Shown: positions 7,569 to 15,001, counted from the first letter of the stretch. The stretch: DNA of 44,244 bases from Parcubacteria group bacterium (GCA_016204035.1 JACQLN010000007.1:1-44244); one strand, 5' to 3'. Notes: generated from the sequence alone by a model not told the origin. Numbers and translations are program-made.

Positions 7569-7663
7569 GTCTGCCGTCTTGAGCGACTTCAAGGAGGTTC
7601 CAGTTAAATTATAGAGAGAGAGGATGGAAGAGCTCCTCCTTGCAGGAGCGAAAGATGGCAGAC
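7569..7663. repeat. Structured intergenic repeat, family A, copy 1
   Basis: Outer stem GTCTGCCGTCTT with AAGATGGCAGAC (12 pairs, one G-T), unlike the outer stems of the other copies. Inner stem CAAGGAGG with CCTCCTTG, then TTCCA with TGGAA. It fills the spacer between galT and tpiA. Confidence 0.85.
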
Positions 7664-7673
7664 GAACGAAAAT

Positions 7674-8705
7674 TTATGTTTTTATTCCCCTTAAATACTC
7701 CGCGGCTTCGTCGGGATCCACGTCTATCACCTCGCCGCCGGTGCCCAGTTCAAACCCGCCCCAAATGTTGAGCCGCGGGTTTATTTCCAGATGCCAATGG
7801 TAATAGTCGTATTCGTGGTCGCGTTCGGCCGGCGGGGTATGTATAAAAAAATTGTAAGCGGGGTTGTTTAAGCCGTGGTAGATCTTGGCCAAAGAAATTT
7901 TTAAGGCCTCGGCAAAATCAACCGTTTCGCCGTCGCTTATGTTTTCAAAATAGGATTGGTGCGTTTTGGGAAAAATCCTGACTTCGTAGGAAAACCTGGG
8001 CACGTACGGCACCACAGCCACAAAAGATTTGTTTTCAAAAATAATCCTTTTTTTCTCTTTTAATTCCCATTCTAAGATATCGCAGTGCACGCACCGGCCC
8101 CTTTCTTCTTTATATTTTCTGGAACCCTCCAAACTGCGGCGAACATCGGCCGGTATAAACGACAAAGCCATTATTTGCGAATGGGGGTGCGAGATGGACG
8201 CGCCGGATGGGCGGCCGTGATTATGAAATATCAAAATGTAATCGACGCACATTTTTTGCGACAACTCTAAATACCTTTCCCGATACACTTTTATTATCTG
8301 CCCCGCCTCGGCAACTTCCAGTTGGGCTAAAGACCGGCGATGATCCTTAAACACCACCACTTCGTGGTAGCCGGCATTGTCTTTAACTAAATATAGGCCT
8401 TCTTTTGATTCGGCGCGGCAGTTTTGCCCCTCCATAATGGGAAATTTATTTTTCACCACCTGAACCGCCCAACCGCTTCCATCAGCCAAAGGATATGTTT
8501 TAATCACCTCGTTGCCGTGTTCTTTGGGGTTTTCAAAAGGGCAAAGATTGATTGGGGTTTCACGTTCCGGGGTTCCGGACGACTTAAAGGCCTCCGGGCG
8601 TTTAGCCCGGCCGGTGGAAATTACCACCCAGTCCCGGCCAACCGGATCCTGGCGGAGCTCCGAAATATCTTTAGTTTTTTTATTGTTCACAAAAAAATCA
8701 TTCAC
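7674..8705 (-). CDS. galT: GalT-type hexose-1-phosphate uridylyltransferase
   Basis: A 343-residue member of the HIT superfamily. The active site reads HNHGRPSGASISHPHSQIMA, containing the HPHSQ nucleophile motif of GalT. A zinc site is suggested by RGRCVHCDIL, and the C-terminal half repeats the fold with YYHWHLEINPR. These enzymes move a nucleotidyl group between a UDP-sugar and a hexose 1-phosphate. Some relatives use ADP-glucose, so substrate is not certain. It lies upstream of tpiA and pgk and downstream of a glycosyltransferase, consistent with sugar activation feeding glycolysis or surface glycans. Confidence 0.88.
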   Translation of the reverse strand: MNDFFVNNKKTKDISELRQDPVGRDWVVISTGRAKRPEAFKSSGTPERETPINLCPFENPKEHGNEVIKTYPLADGSGWAVQVVKNKFPIMEGQNCRAESKEGLYLVKDNAGYHEVVVFKDHRRSLAQLEVAEAGQIIKVYRERYLELSQKMCVDYILIFHNHGRPSGASISHPHSQIMALSFIPADVRRSLEGSRKYKEERGRCVHCDILEWELKEKKRIIFENKSFVAVVPYVPRFSYEVRIFPKTHQSYFENISDGETVDFAEALKISLAKIYHGLNNPAYNFFIHTPPAERDHEYDYYHWHLEINPRLNIWGGFELGTGGEVIDVDPDEAAEYLRGIKT

Positions 8706-8708
8706 TAG

Positions 8709-8819
8709 TAAATTATCAATTTACAATTTACAATAAATTTTCAATGATTCAATTATCAAAAGTGTTTGAAAATTGTTTAATTGATAATTGATTGAAAATT
8801 GGGATTTGAAAATTGAAAA
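8709..8819. repeat. AT-rich intergenic repeat tract
   Basis: The spacer is made of variations on CAATTATCAA, GAAAATTG and TTTGAAAATTG, forming several overlapping weak inverted repeats. Similar wording occurs at 11222-11332. No gene is seen. Confidence 0.6.
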
Positions 8820-9554
8820 TTATTTGTATTTCCCCGTCCGTAAGTGCCACCAAATTTTTACCGTTTCCAGTAAAGCGTTTAAGTACCCGGATAATTTTAC
8901 GTGGCTTTGGGTATCGTTCTTCCAGTAAACCGGTATAATGCCAATTTTTAAGTTAAATTTTTTGGCCAGAGCCAAAACCTCCACATCAAAAGCCCAGCGA
9001 TTTATGGTGGTTTGGGAAAATATTTTTTCGGCCGCCTGGGCGGTAAAACCCTTAAAACCATTTTGAGTGTCCCAAATTCCCGGCACCGCCAAAAATTGAA
9101 TCAATAAATTGCCCATATCGCCTAAAAACCTTTTGAGGACGGACTGGGGCACGGCCTGGGTCGCGCCAACGGCGTCGCGGTAGTCGCGCGAACCGATAAC
9201 CACATCAAAACCGCCGTGGAATTTAGCCAGCATTTTTTCCAAGTGGCCGATGTCAGTGGAATTATCGGCGTCGCTAAAAACCCTTATCTCGCCGCTGGCC
9301 GCCAGCAGCCCTTGGCGCACCACATAGCCCTTGCCGTTATTTTCCTTGTTATTGATTATTTTAAGAGGCGCCCATTCGCGGGCAAAATTTTCGGCCACCT
9401 CGGCCGTCCGGTCTTTAGCCCCGTCCACCACCATCAAAACTTCGTACGAATAATTTTGCGCCGATAAATATTCTTTTATCCTGGCTAAAGTCCTGCCGAT
9501 TCTTTTGGCTTCGTTGTAGGCGGGAATCACAAGCGACAAGTATGGTTCCTTCAT
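8820..9554 (-). CDS. Family 2 glycosyltransferase, polyprenyl-phosphate sugar transferase type
   Basis: A 244-residue GT-A enzyme. It begins with LSLVIPAYNEAKRIG, followed by LMVVDGAKDRTAEVAE and the metal-binding acidic cluster VFSDADNSTD. NNKENNGKGYVVRQGLL is the conserved ALG5/DPM1-like segment, and TQNGFKGF is shared with dolichyl-phosphate glucosyltransferases. It probably loads a sugar onto a lipid carrier at the inner face of the membrane. There is no obvious membrane segment. The -10 box ends seven bases before the ATG, so the mRNA is predicted to be leaderless. Confidence 0.9.
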   Translation of the reverse strand: MKEPYLSLVIPAYNEAKRIGRTLARIKEYLSAQNYSYEVLMVVDGAKDRTAEVAENFAREWAPLKIINNKENNGKGYVVRQGLLAASGEIRVFSDADNSTDIGHLEKMLAKFHGGFDVVIGSRDYRDAVGATQAVPQSVLKRFLGDMGNLLIQFLAVPGIWDTQNGFKGFTAQAAEKIFSQTTINRWAFDVEVLALAKKFNLKIGIIPVYWKNDTQSHVKLSGYLNALLETVKIWWHLRTGKYK

Positions 9555-9561
9555 AGAATTT

Positions 9562-9570
9562 ATTGTAACA
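9562..9570 (-). promoter_or_regulatory. Extended -10 TGTTACAAT of the glycosyltransferase gene
   Basis: TGT-TACAAT on the minus strand, seven bases before the ATG at 9554. The predicted transcript starts at or within a base or two of the start codon. The identical nonamer precedes the genes starting at 12663 and 14984. Confidence 0.65.
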
Positions 9571-9580
9571 AATAAACACC

Positions 9581-9650
9581 CCGTAGTGAATTTTACCTAT
9601 TCTTGATAATTCCGACGGCAACGTTGGAATTGGCAAAATTCTACTACGGT
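9581..9650. repeat. Intergenic inverted repeat (CCGTAGT family)
   Basis: CCGTAGTGAATTTT pairs with AAAATTCTACTACGG with one bulged base; inside it AATTCCGAC pairs with GTTGGAATT. It lies between the 9.7-kb peptide genes and the glycosyltransferase. Confidence 0.75.
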
Positions 9651-9665
9651 GAACAAAATTAAGAC

Positions 9666-9705
9666 AATAAAAAAACGACCGCCGCCTGCCGGGCGAGGCC
9701 GTTGA
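9666..9705 (-). terminator. Probable terminator of the two-peptide operon
   Basis: On the minus strand a GC-rich imperfect hairpin (AACGGC with GTCGTT, inner CGCC/GGCG) is followed by TTTTTTTATTG. It lies shortly after the stop codon at 9717. Confidence 0.6.
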
Positions 9706-9716
9706 AGTTATTGCTG

Positions 9717-9827
9717 TTATAGAGACAACCATTCCTCTCTGTTGGGATCGGGCACGCAGGCCAACGCGTCCAAAAAAATCCAAACAAGTACCGCGAGAAC
9801 TATAAACCCGACATAGCCGATTATCAT
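9717..9827 (-). CDS. 36-residue single-pass membrane peptide
   Basis: The peptide starts MIIGYVGFIVLAVLVWIFLD and ends with a short polar tail (ACVPDPNREEWLSL). One membrane segment covers nearly the whole N-terminal half, so the tail should face outward or lie at the membrane surface. A perfect AAGGAGG lies seven bases before the ATG. It is the second gene of a two-gene unit whose first gene also encodes a membrane peptide. Function unknown. Short membrane peptides of this sort may be toxins, regulators of membrane complexes or phage-derived; nothing here separates these. Confidence 0.7.
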   Translation of the reverse strand: MIIGYVGFIVLAVLVWIFLDALACVPDPNREEWLSL

Positions 9828-9875
9828 GCAATACCTCCTTGGTTGTTACTCCCACGCCATAAAAAAGAGTTAACT

Positions 9876-9998
9876 TTATAATAAAAGAACTCTGATCACA
9901 TCGAAAACCAACCAACATACCGCTATCATTGCAGTCCAACATATTGCCGAAAAAAGAACAGCTACAATCATAAACAAAAATGCTACCAACAACCTCAT
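9876..9998 (-). CDS. 40-residue hydrophobic membrane peptide
   Basis: The peptide starts MRLLVAFLFMIVAVLFSAIC and continues WTAMIAVCWLVFDVIRVLLL, so nearly every residue is hydrophobic; one long or two short membrane helices are possible. GAAGGAGG lies six bases before the ATG. The stop is 48 bp upstream of the next peptide gene. A promoter matches just upstream. No family was recognised. Confidence 0.7.
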   Translation of the reverse strand: MRLLVAFLFMIVAVLFSAICWTAMIAVCWLVFDVIRVLLL

Positions 9999-10030
9999 CT
10001 ATTACCTCCTTCAATTTGAGGAATATCTTA

Positions 10031-10059
10031 AAAGTACCACCGCTGACAAGAAACGTCAA
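10031..10059 (-). promoter_or_regulatory. Promoter of the two-peptide operon
   Basis: On the minus strand -35 TTGACG (10054-10059) is followed after 17 bases by -10 TACTTT (10031-10036) preceded by TGG, an extended -10 arrangement. The leader is about 25 bases and carries the Shine-Dalgarno site. Confidence 0.55.
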
Positions 10060-10060
10060 A

Positions 10061-10432
10061 TCAACTTAATTTATCTAAATATGTCTGCAAAATTAGCGCG
10101 GCCGAAGATTCATCTATTTTTTGAGAATTTTCAGCGGCCATTTTGGAACTGAAAATTTCGTTTACGGTTTCTACGGGAGTATCGGTGCGGGCTTCCACGT
10201 CTTCGGCAAATTCCGTGATCTTATCCGCAAAATCGTTTTTTCGGCCGTCAAAACTCACCGGCACTCCCACAACGATTTTTTCTATGACTTCGGTTTTAAC
10301 AACATAGGCTAGTTCGTTTAGCAAACCGGGACCGTTGATTATGGTCTTAAAAGGCGTGGCTATTTTAAGCCGATCGTCCCCTTTGGCCAAGCCGATTCTT
10401 TTTTCGCCGTAATCTATGCTTAAGTAGTTCAT
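10061..10432 (-). CDS. ruvX: Holliday junction resolvase-like protein RuvX/YqgF
   Basis: A 123-residue RNase H-fold protein. The first acidic site is in LSIDYGEKRIGLA; the middle has IVVGVPVSFDGRKNDFA; the end carries VETVNEIFSS and DESSAALILQTYLD. The family is linked to pre-16S rRNA 5' processing and junction resolution. Size is slightly below the usual 130-140 residues. It lies upstream of the membrane-peptide pair, whose promoter overlaps its 3' end, and downstream of a family B repeat. Confidence 0.93.
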   Translation of the reverse strand: MNYLSIDYGEKRIGLAKGDDRLKIATPFKTIINGPGLLNELAYVVKTEVIEKIVVGVPVSFDGRKNDFADKITEFAEDVEARTDTPVETVNEIFSSKMAAENSQKIDESSAALILQTYLDKLS

Positions 10433-10472
10433 AAATTCAGTTAATAAACGGAGTCGAGTTTCCGTTTCCGCC

Positions 10473-10574
10473 CAAGAAAAGAAACATCACCCCGAACTGC
10501 CCTCATGGAGAAGACTTTAATGTTTTTTAAGATGAGAGGCTCCGTGACAGGCAGTGAGGGGTGATTTTTCTTGG
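10473..10574. repeat. Structured intergenic repeat, family B, copy 3
   Basis: Outer stem in two parts: CAAGAAAA/TTTTCTTG and ATCACCCC/GGGGTGAT, separated by a 5-base bulge GAAAC. Then ACTGCC with GGCAGT and the inner TCATGGAG with CTCCGTGA. The loop differs from copies 1 and 2 (an AATG/T-tract sequence). Pairing is kept although the bases differ. Confidence 0.8.
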
Positions 10575-10646
10575 ATGTAAATAAGTAAACTCAATAGAAA
10601 ACGGAAAGTTGGCAAAATCGATTGATGAGTAAACAGTAGCCAGAAG
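10575..10646. other. Spacer with no recognised feature
   Basis: An AT-rich stretch after the family B element. AACGGAAA here could pair with TTTCCGTT before the element, extending its outer stem, but nothing else is seen. Confidence 0.4.
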
Positions 10647-11225
10647 TTATTTTTCTATATAGTACAACACTACCAAGGAACCTATAAAAAATAAAAATTC
10701 AAAAACGGCAATGGGGTGCAATTTGAAATAAAAATTTCTTAACCAGTGGTCGTCGCCGTGGCGACGGATAACTTCTTTAAGCTCGGCCGGCGGCCAAGAA
10801 ACCAAAAATTTGAACGAGAACTTGCCGTTCTTTTCGGAAAAAAATTTATAAGACCTGCGGGAAAACGGCCAGAGCCATTTGATACCCCACCCCATGCCCA
10901 CGCTGTCGTGCAAGAAATGGGCTAGAACCGTTAAACCGAAAAGCGCGCCATAGACCTGCCCCCAAAACCAATAAACCAGCGCCAGCACAGGTAAATACGT
11001 AAGTGGAAAATGCGTGAGTTCGCGGTGATGCCCTTGCACGCGCCCGCCCACACGGCCGCGTTTAGCCAGTTCTAGAAAAATATCCAAATCAGGCAGTAAA
11101 GAAAAACCAACTCCGGCCAGTATTAATCGGTACAACAAATCCACCTCAAAAAAATTAGATAATAAAATAGAAAATAAAATACCTACGCCAATATCTAGAA
11201 ACATAAGATAATTTTCAAGTTTCAA
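10647..11225 (-). CDS. Membrane-bound metal-dependent hydrolase, DUF457/YdjM-like
   Basis: A 192-residue integral membrane protein with about four hydrophobic segments. The conserved metal-site motifs are SLLPDLDIFLELAKR, GHHRELTHFPLTYLP and HFLHDSVGMGWG, which match the histidine/aspartate pattern of the family. Members act on unknown, possibly lipid-linked, substrates. It is transcribed toward ruvX and separated from the map-adk pair by an AT-rich repeat tract. Confidence 0.85.
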   Translation of the reverse strand: MKLENYLMFLDIGVGILFSILLSNFFEVDLLYRLILAGVGFSLLPDLDIFLELAKRGRVGGRVQGHHRELTHFPLTYLPVLALVYWFWGQVYGALFGLTVLAHFLHDSVGMGWGIKWLWPFSRRSYKFFSEKNGKFSFKFLVSWPPAELKEVIRRHGDDHWLRNFYFKLHPIAVFEFLFFIGSLVVLYYIEK

Positions 11226-11329
11226 GTGCCAATTATCAATGAATGATCAAGTGTTTAATTTTCCAAATACTTGATAATTGGATCCTTGAAAATTTATTGA
11301 GCGTTGAAAATTGATAATTAAAAATTTTA
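11226..11329. repeat. AT-rich intergenic repeat tract
   Basis: Built from CCAATTATCAA, CTTGATAATTGG and TTGAAAATT-type words. CCAATTATCAA near the start and TTGATAATTGG near 11270 are complementary. It resembles the tract at 8709-8819. Confidence 0.6.
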
Positions 11330-12094
11330 TTACAAAGAAGTCAGTACTTCCACGCCTTTAGCCGAAACGGCCACTGTATGTTCAAAATGAGCCGCCAAAC
11401 TTTTATCTTTGGTTTGGTACACAAATCCATCCAAACCCATTTCCACTTGCGGCCGGCCCACCGCTACCATTGGTTCTATGGCTATAACCATACCTTCTTT
11501 TAACACCGGCTCGTCGCCCGGTTCGCCGTAATTAGGCAAATAAGGATCTTCCTGCAAACCGCGGCCCACGCCATGCCCCGTTAGTTCGCGCACTACGGAA
11601 AACTTGGCCGATTCCACATGGCGTTGAATTTCGCGGGCAATGTCGCCCCAAAACACGCCCGGTTTAACCATACTTACAGCCAAATCCAAAGCGCCCTCGG
11701 TAACCAACATTAACTCTTCGGCTTTACCGGAAACACCCCCCACACCTAAAGTTATGGCGCTGTCGGTGTGATAACCGCCATATAAAACACCTAAATCCAA
11801 ACTGACCACATCCCCGCTTTTAAGCGTGCGTTCGTCGGGTACGCCATGAACAACTTCATTGTTTAAGGAAATGCATAAACTGGCCGGGTACGATTTTTTG
11901 GCGCCAGCCGGCTTATAACCCTTAAAAGACGGTTTGGCGTCATAACCCAAAATCAATTTTTCGGCTAAATCATCCAGATAATTCAAACTAACCCCGATTT
12001 TTATTTCGGAGGCCAGTTCTTGTAAAACACGCGCCAGGATTTTTCCACCCTGGCGCATGATTTCTATTTCTTTTTCCGATTTTATATGAATCAC
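11330..12094 (-). CDS. map: Methionine aminopeptidase type I
   Basis: A 254-residue enzyme that removes the N-terminal Met from new proteins. It starts IHIKSEKEIEIMRQGGKILA. Metal ligands are visible in SLDLGVLYGGYHTDSAITLG (two Asp), ELTGHGVGRGLQEDP (His), VIAIEPMVAVG (Glu) and AAHFEHTVAV (Glu). The start overlaps the adk stop by four bases, so the two genes are translationally coupled, an arrangement common in bacteria. Confidence 0.96.
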   Translation of the reverse strand: MIHIKSEKEIEIMRQGGKILARVLQELASEIKIGVSLNYLDDLAEKLILGYDAKPSFKGYKPAGAKKSYPASLCISLNNEVVHGVPDERTLKSGDVVSLDLGVLYGGYHTDSAITLGVGGVSGKAEELMLVTEGALDLAVSMVKPGVFWGDIAREIQRHVESAKFSVVRELTGHGVGRGLQEDPYLPNYGEPGDEPVLKEGMVIAIEPMVAVGRPQVEMGLDGFVYQTKDKSLAAHFEHTVAVSAKGVEVLTSL

Positions 12095-12663
12095 TTTAAG
12101 TTCAGGGCCTGTTTGATGCGCGCATGGATTTCTTCTATACTACCGAGCCCATCAACCTTAATCAACCGACCCGATTTTTCATAGTACTCAATCGCCGGCA
12201 GAGCTTGGGTATTGAACCATTCTAAACGGGATCGGATGGCTTGTTCGGAATCATCCTTCCGGCCGCGTTTTAATAAACGCGTTACGGCTTCGTCTTCGGT
12301 AATATCCACCAAAATAACTTTAATGTCGGCGCGCCCCAGCCACAACAAGACTTCGTCCATTTCCCGAGCTTCGTCCAAACGCCGGGGCGAACCGTCTATG
12401 ATTAAATTTTCCCGGCCGGATTTTAAGCTGTCAATAAGTTTTCTCTGCCACAAAAAAGCCGCCAGCCATTCGTCGGGCAAACCCCCGCCTTCCACAATCT
12501 CTTTTACTTTCCGCCCGGCCGCGGTTTCGGTTTGGGCCAGTTCCCTAAAAAGATCGCCGGTGTAAACGTACAGGCAGGGCTCTATCAGTTTTTTTAACAA
12601 CTCGGCCTGCGTGCCTTTGCCCGAACCCGACCGGCCTAAAATTATAATTGTTTGAGGAGACAT
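12091..12663 (-). CDS. adk: Adenylate kinase
   Basis: A 190-residue nucleoside monophosphate kinase. The P-loop is ILGRSGSGKGTQAELL, the AMP-binding region carries TGDLFREL and LIIDGSPRRLDEA, and the LID region is short (LLKRGRKDDSEQAIRSRL), with no zinc-binding cysteines. An extended -10 (TGTTACAAT) lies 13 bases before the ATG, which predicts a very short leader of about six bases with no Shine-Dalgarno site. Confidence 0.94.
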   Translation of the reverse strand: MSPQTIIILGRSGSGKGTQAELLKKLIEPCLYVYTGDLFRELAQTETAAGRKVKEIVEGGGLPDEWLAAFLWQRKLIDSLKSGRENLIIDGSPRRLDEAREMDEVLLWLGRADIKVILVDITEDEAVTRLLKRGRKDDSEQAIRSRLEWFNTQALPAIEYYEKSGRLIKVDGLGSIEEIHARIKQALNLK

Positions 12664-12676
12664 TTTATTTATTTAG

Positions 12677-12685
12677 ATTGTAACA
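12677..12685 (-). promoter_or_regulatory. Extended -10 TGTTACAAT of adk-map
   Basis: Same nonamer as before the genes starting at 9554 and 14984. Transcription is predicted to begin about six bases before the ATG at 12663. Confidence 0.6.
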
Positions 12686-12730
12686 CAGCTTGATAACCGG
12701 CTTAAATAGCCGTTTTGGTTTTAGTGTGTT

Positions 12731-12763
12731 TATCCACTTTTGGCCTAAGCTTAGCTTAGGCCA
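12731..12763. repeat. TGGCCTAAG palindromic repeat, copy 1
   Basis: TATCCACTTT is followed by the hairpin TGGCCTAAG-CTTAG-CTTAGGCCA. The whole 33-bp unit recurs in inverse orientation at 22503-22535, with only the central loop changed (CTTAG to CTAAG, its own reverse complement). It lies between adk and the plus-strand island. Confidence 0.85.
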
Positions 12764-12804
12764 TGTTAGATTTTATGTGTCATTCGGTTCGGGTCGGGTA
12801 TAAC

Positions 12805-12833
12805 TTGACATATAGATATTATGGCGGTATCGT
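12805..12833 (+). promoter_or_regulatory. Promoter of the 12.9-14.0 kb island
   Basis: A consensus -35 TTGACA (12805-12810), a 17-base spacer and -10 TATCGT (12828-12833). A leader of about 50 bases follows, with a perfect TAAGGAGG before the first gene. Confidence 0.65.
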
Positions 12834-12890
12834 ATACAAACTACCAAACGGTAGAGTTCTTACCACCAAAACCAACCTAAGGAGGTTGAT

Positions 12891-13397
12891 ATGAGCAGGC
12901 AATCATGGGGAGATTACGAGGACGCCGCGAAGCGCGGCCCGATGGCGATTGCCGTCAAGGTCATTCTCGCGCTATTTGTGCTCGGCGCTTTTACCAGCGT
13001 CATCGGCTACGGCCTCGGCTGGTTCGGCGAAGCGGCCAAGGTGGCGCAGGAGGAATTCGGGCCTCGCGCGGCGTTGGAGAAGTACGAATGGTTCAAGAAC
13101 GCCGCCGCCCAACTGGAAAAGAAGCAGGCGGACATTACGGTTTACGACGGACGCCTGACGGCGATTAATGAGACCTACAAAGATCTCGCTCGCCAGAAGT
13201 GGCCGCGCGAAGACCGCGAACAGCACAACGTCTGGGCCTCGGAAGTGGCCGGCGTCAAGGCAAGCTACAACTCGCTCGCCGCCGAATACAACGCTCAGAT
13301 GGCTATGTTCAACTGGCGTTTCGCCAACGTCGGCGAACTTCCCAAGGGCGCGGACAGGCCGCTACCCCGCGAGTTCAAACCGTACACCACCCAGTAA
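12891..13397 (+). CDS. Single-pass membrane protein with coiled-coil domain, unknown function
   Basis: A 168-residue protein. Residues 18-42 form one membrane segment (MAIAVKVILALFVLGAFTSV). The rest is a charged helical region rich in Ala, Lys and Glu (about 55-150), probably a coiled coil exposed outside the cell, ending in a proline-rich tail. GGAGG lies eight bases before the ATG. The gene is GC-rich, with many C/G-ending codons unlike its neighbours, and forms a unit with the lipoprotein gene 30 bp downstream. The family was not recognised; an envelope role is likely from topology only. Confidence 0.85.
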   Translation: MSRQSWGDYEDAAKRGPMAIAVKVILALFVLGAFTSVIGYGLGWFGEAAKVAQEEFGPRAALEKYEWFKNAAAQLEKKQADITVYDGRLTAINETYKDLARQKWPREDREQHNVWASEVAGVKASYNSLAAEYNAQMAMFNWRFANVGELPKGADRPLPREFKPYTTQ

Positions 13398-13427
13398 CTC
13401 TAGAAGCGAGAGGAAGGAGAAGTACAG

Positions 13428-13997
13428 ATGAAAAAGATGCTCGCACTTGTCATAGTTGTGGCACTCGGCTCCCTTGCGGGATGCGAAACCGCATCCCGGA
13501 CACCCCAACCCCAATCCGCTTCCGGTATCAGCAAGGCCGAAGTGAAAGTTCCTACGGGATCGGACGGATTAACTGCAGAACAGCGCAATATCCGCGACCG
13601 ACTCGTTGAGGATAATAAGCCGGGTGCTGTGAAACACCTCTATGTCATCTCGGCCTACAGCGGCCAGGTTATCATCTACTCCACTGTTCGAGCCAAACAG
13701 ACAAGTGGCGGCAAGCGGCTGACGCCATCTACGGTGGCCGCGTTTGGCACGTCTGCTGGTCATATATCTGGTATCGACGTCACAATTGGAGGCCGTAGAT
13801 ATGAGACGACTGAGGTTCTCCAGGACGACGGTACTTATGGCCATTCCATGGACTACCTGTACTGGTGGGACACCAAGGGCGTGTACCATCAGCATTACGT
13901 CTCCGGCGGCCAGATCGTTCACGTTTCCAGCCAGCCCCTTGCGGTCAAGGGCATCATCATCAACATGGAGATATCCCAAAAACCGGAAATGGAGTAA
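13428..13997 (+). CDS. Predicted lipoprotein of unknown function
   Basis: A 189-residue protein. The N-terminus (MKKMLALVIVVALGSLAGCE) is a classic lipoprotein signal peptide with lipobox LAGC, the Cys becoming residue 1 after cleavage. The mature part has a Ser/Pro-rich linker, then a compact domain (about 60-185) with YVISAYSGQVIIYSTV and MDYLYWWDTKGVYHQHYVSG. GGAAGGAG precedes the ATG. It shares the transcript and high GC of the membrane protein before it, so both are probably acquired envelope components. A strong terminator follows. Confidence 0.85.
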   Translation: MKKMLALVIVVALGSLAGCETASRTPQPQSASGISKAEVKVPTGSDGLTAEQRNIRDRLVEDNKPGAVKHLYVISAYSGQVIIYSTVRAKQTSGGKRLTPSTVAAFGTSAGHISGIDVTIGGRRYETTEVLQDDGTYGHSMDYLYWWDTKGVYHQHYVSGGQIVHVSSQPLAVKGIIINMEISQKPEME

Positions 13998-14007
13998 CTG
14001 TTCCCCC

Positions 14008-14036
14008 GCCCCGACACGATGTCGGGGCGACTTTTT
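14008..14036 (+). terminator. Terminator of the 12.9-14.0 kb island
   Basis: CGCCCCGACA pairs with TGTCGGGGCG around a CGA loop (10 bp), followed by ACTTTTTT. Confidence 0.92.
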
Positions 14037-14058
14037 TATTATGCCGCCCGATCCTCTA

Positions 14059-14087
14059 AATTGTTAAACCCTCAAGGTTTAACAATT
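14059..14087. terminator. Hairpin at the end of the phosphatase gene
   Basis: AATTGTTAAACC and GGTTTAACAATT form a perfect 12-bp stem with a CTCAA loop, three bases past the end of the minus-strand phosphatase gene. It lacks a long T tract, so termination is likely but not proven. Confidence 0.55.
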
Positions 14088-14090
14088 GGG

Positions 14091-14984
14091 TTAAAATTTA
14101 ACGGCTACAAGAGTCCGTTCGCGGCCGAAACTGTTGGGGTCGTCGGTGGATTTGTGGCGGGTTATTTTTTTTAATTGGGATTTTAAGTTTTTGGGCCAGG
14201 CCAAAAATAATTCCGCAAACTCTTTTATTTTAAGGTAATTTTCAAAACCGTCAGTAAAAATCATAACCACATCTCCGCTCTCAACTGAAAACTTGCCAAA
14301 GTTTAAGTATCTTTCGGCCGCCTTTTCGCCGGTAACCACGCCGTAACCAATCAACCGGCCGCCGGGACCGAGGCCGTTTCTATATGTGCTTCTGATAATT
14401 TTCTGGCGTTCTTTTTCCGGTATCTTAAGCCAGTCCCGGGGCAAGTTTTCCCGTATGACATTCCATTTATCGTCGGACTTAAAAACCAACCTGGCGGGCG
14501 GCTTAAAATGAGCCACTCCGGAATCGCAAATGGAAGCCCAGTAAACCGTTGAATCCTTCACCACCAAAAAAGCCGCTGTGGCGGCAAACAAATCAAAATC
14601 CCGATAATTCAACTTGTCCTTAAAACGTCCGCGGGCGCGATTATATTTGCCTACGGCGGCATTGGCCTTGGTAAAAACTTTTTTAAGATCGGGCGCGCCA
14701 AAATTTTTATAAATTTTTTCGGCTTCTTTAACCGCAACTTCGCAAAAAATTCTAGCCGCCTCTCCGGCGCCGGAAACCCGGGGATAAACGCCGTCCGGGC
14801 CGGGTTCTAAAGTAACGCCGTCAGCCACCGCAAAAATAGGATGTTTTTTAGAAACAGTTAAAAAATCTTCCTGGGGGCGGGTGTGCTTGTTTAAGCCGCG
14901 CAACTCTATGCCGAAACGGTTCAAAACCGCAAGACCCGCGGCCACCACGCGTGAAATCGGCTCTGTTATTTTGAATACCTTCAT
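14091..14984 (-). CDS. PP2C-family (PPM) protein phosphatase-like protein
   Basis: A 297-residue protein with the PP2C motif order: PIFAVADGVTLEPG (metal-binding Asp of the ADG motif), TAAFLVVKDSTVYWASICDSG (core strand with a second acidic site), VVMIFTDGFENYL (third Asp, in place of the usual SDG), and a C-terminal DDPNSFGRERTLVAVKF resembling the D-[DN] metal site. It should dephosphorylate Ser/Thr or phospho-regulator proteins in the cytoplasm. It is divergent from the helicase gene only 36 bp away, so the two may share regulation. A TACAAT box eight bases before the ATG predicts a leaderless mRNA. Confidence 0.75.
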   Translation of the reverse strand: MKVFKITEPISRVVAAGLAVLNRFGIELRGLNKHTRPQEDFLTVSKKHPIFAVADGVTLEPGPDGVYPRVSGAGEAARIFCEVAVKEAEKIYKNFGAPDLKKVFTKANAAVGKYNRARGRFKDKLNYRDFDLFAATAAFLVVKDSTVYWASICDSGVAHFKPPARLVFKSDDKWNVIRENLPRDWLKIPEKERQKIIRSTYRNGLGPGGRLIGYGVVTGEKAAERYLNFGKFSVESGDVVMIFTDGFENYLKIKEFAELFLAWPKNLKSQLKKITRHKSTDDPNSFGRERTLVAVKF

Positions 14985-14992
14985 ATCTATGG

Positions 14993-15001
14993 ATTGTAAC
15001 A
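14993..15001 (-). promoter_or_regulatory. Extended -10 TGTTACAAT of the phosphatase gene
   Basis: The -10 hexamer ends eight bases before the ATG at 14984, which places the start of transcription at or next to the start codon. No Shine-Dalgarno site is present. Confidence 0.6.

Noticed and set aside
9415..10059. A 214-residue minus-strand frame
   Set aside because: It overlaps the glycosyltransferase gene, a structured repeat and both peptide genes; composition is not protein-like.
12972..13609. Several 60-136 residue frames overlapping the GC-rich island
   Set aside because: High GC lowers stop frequency; these are shadows of the two genes with signal or membrane segments and ribosome sites.
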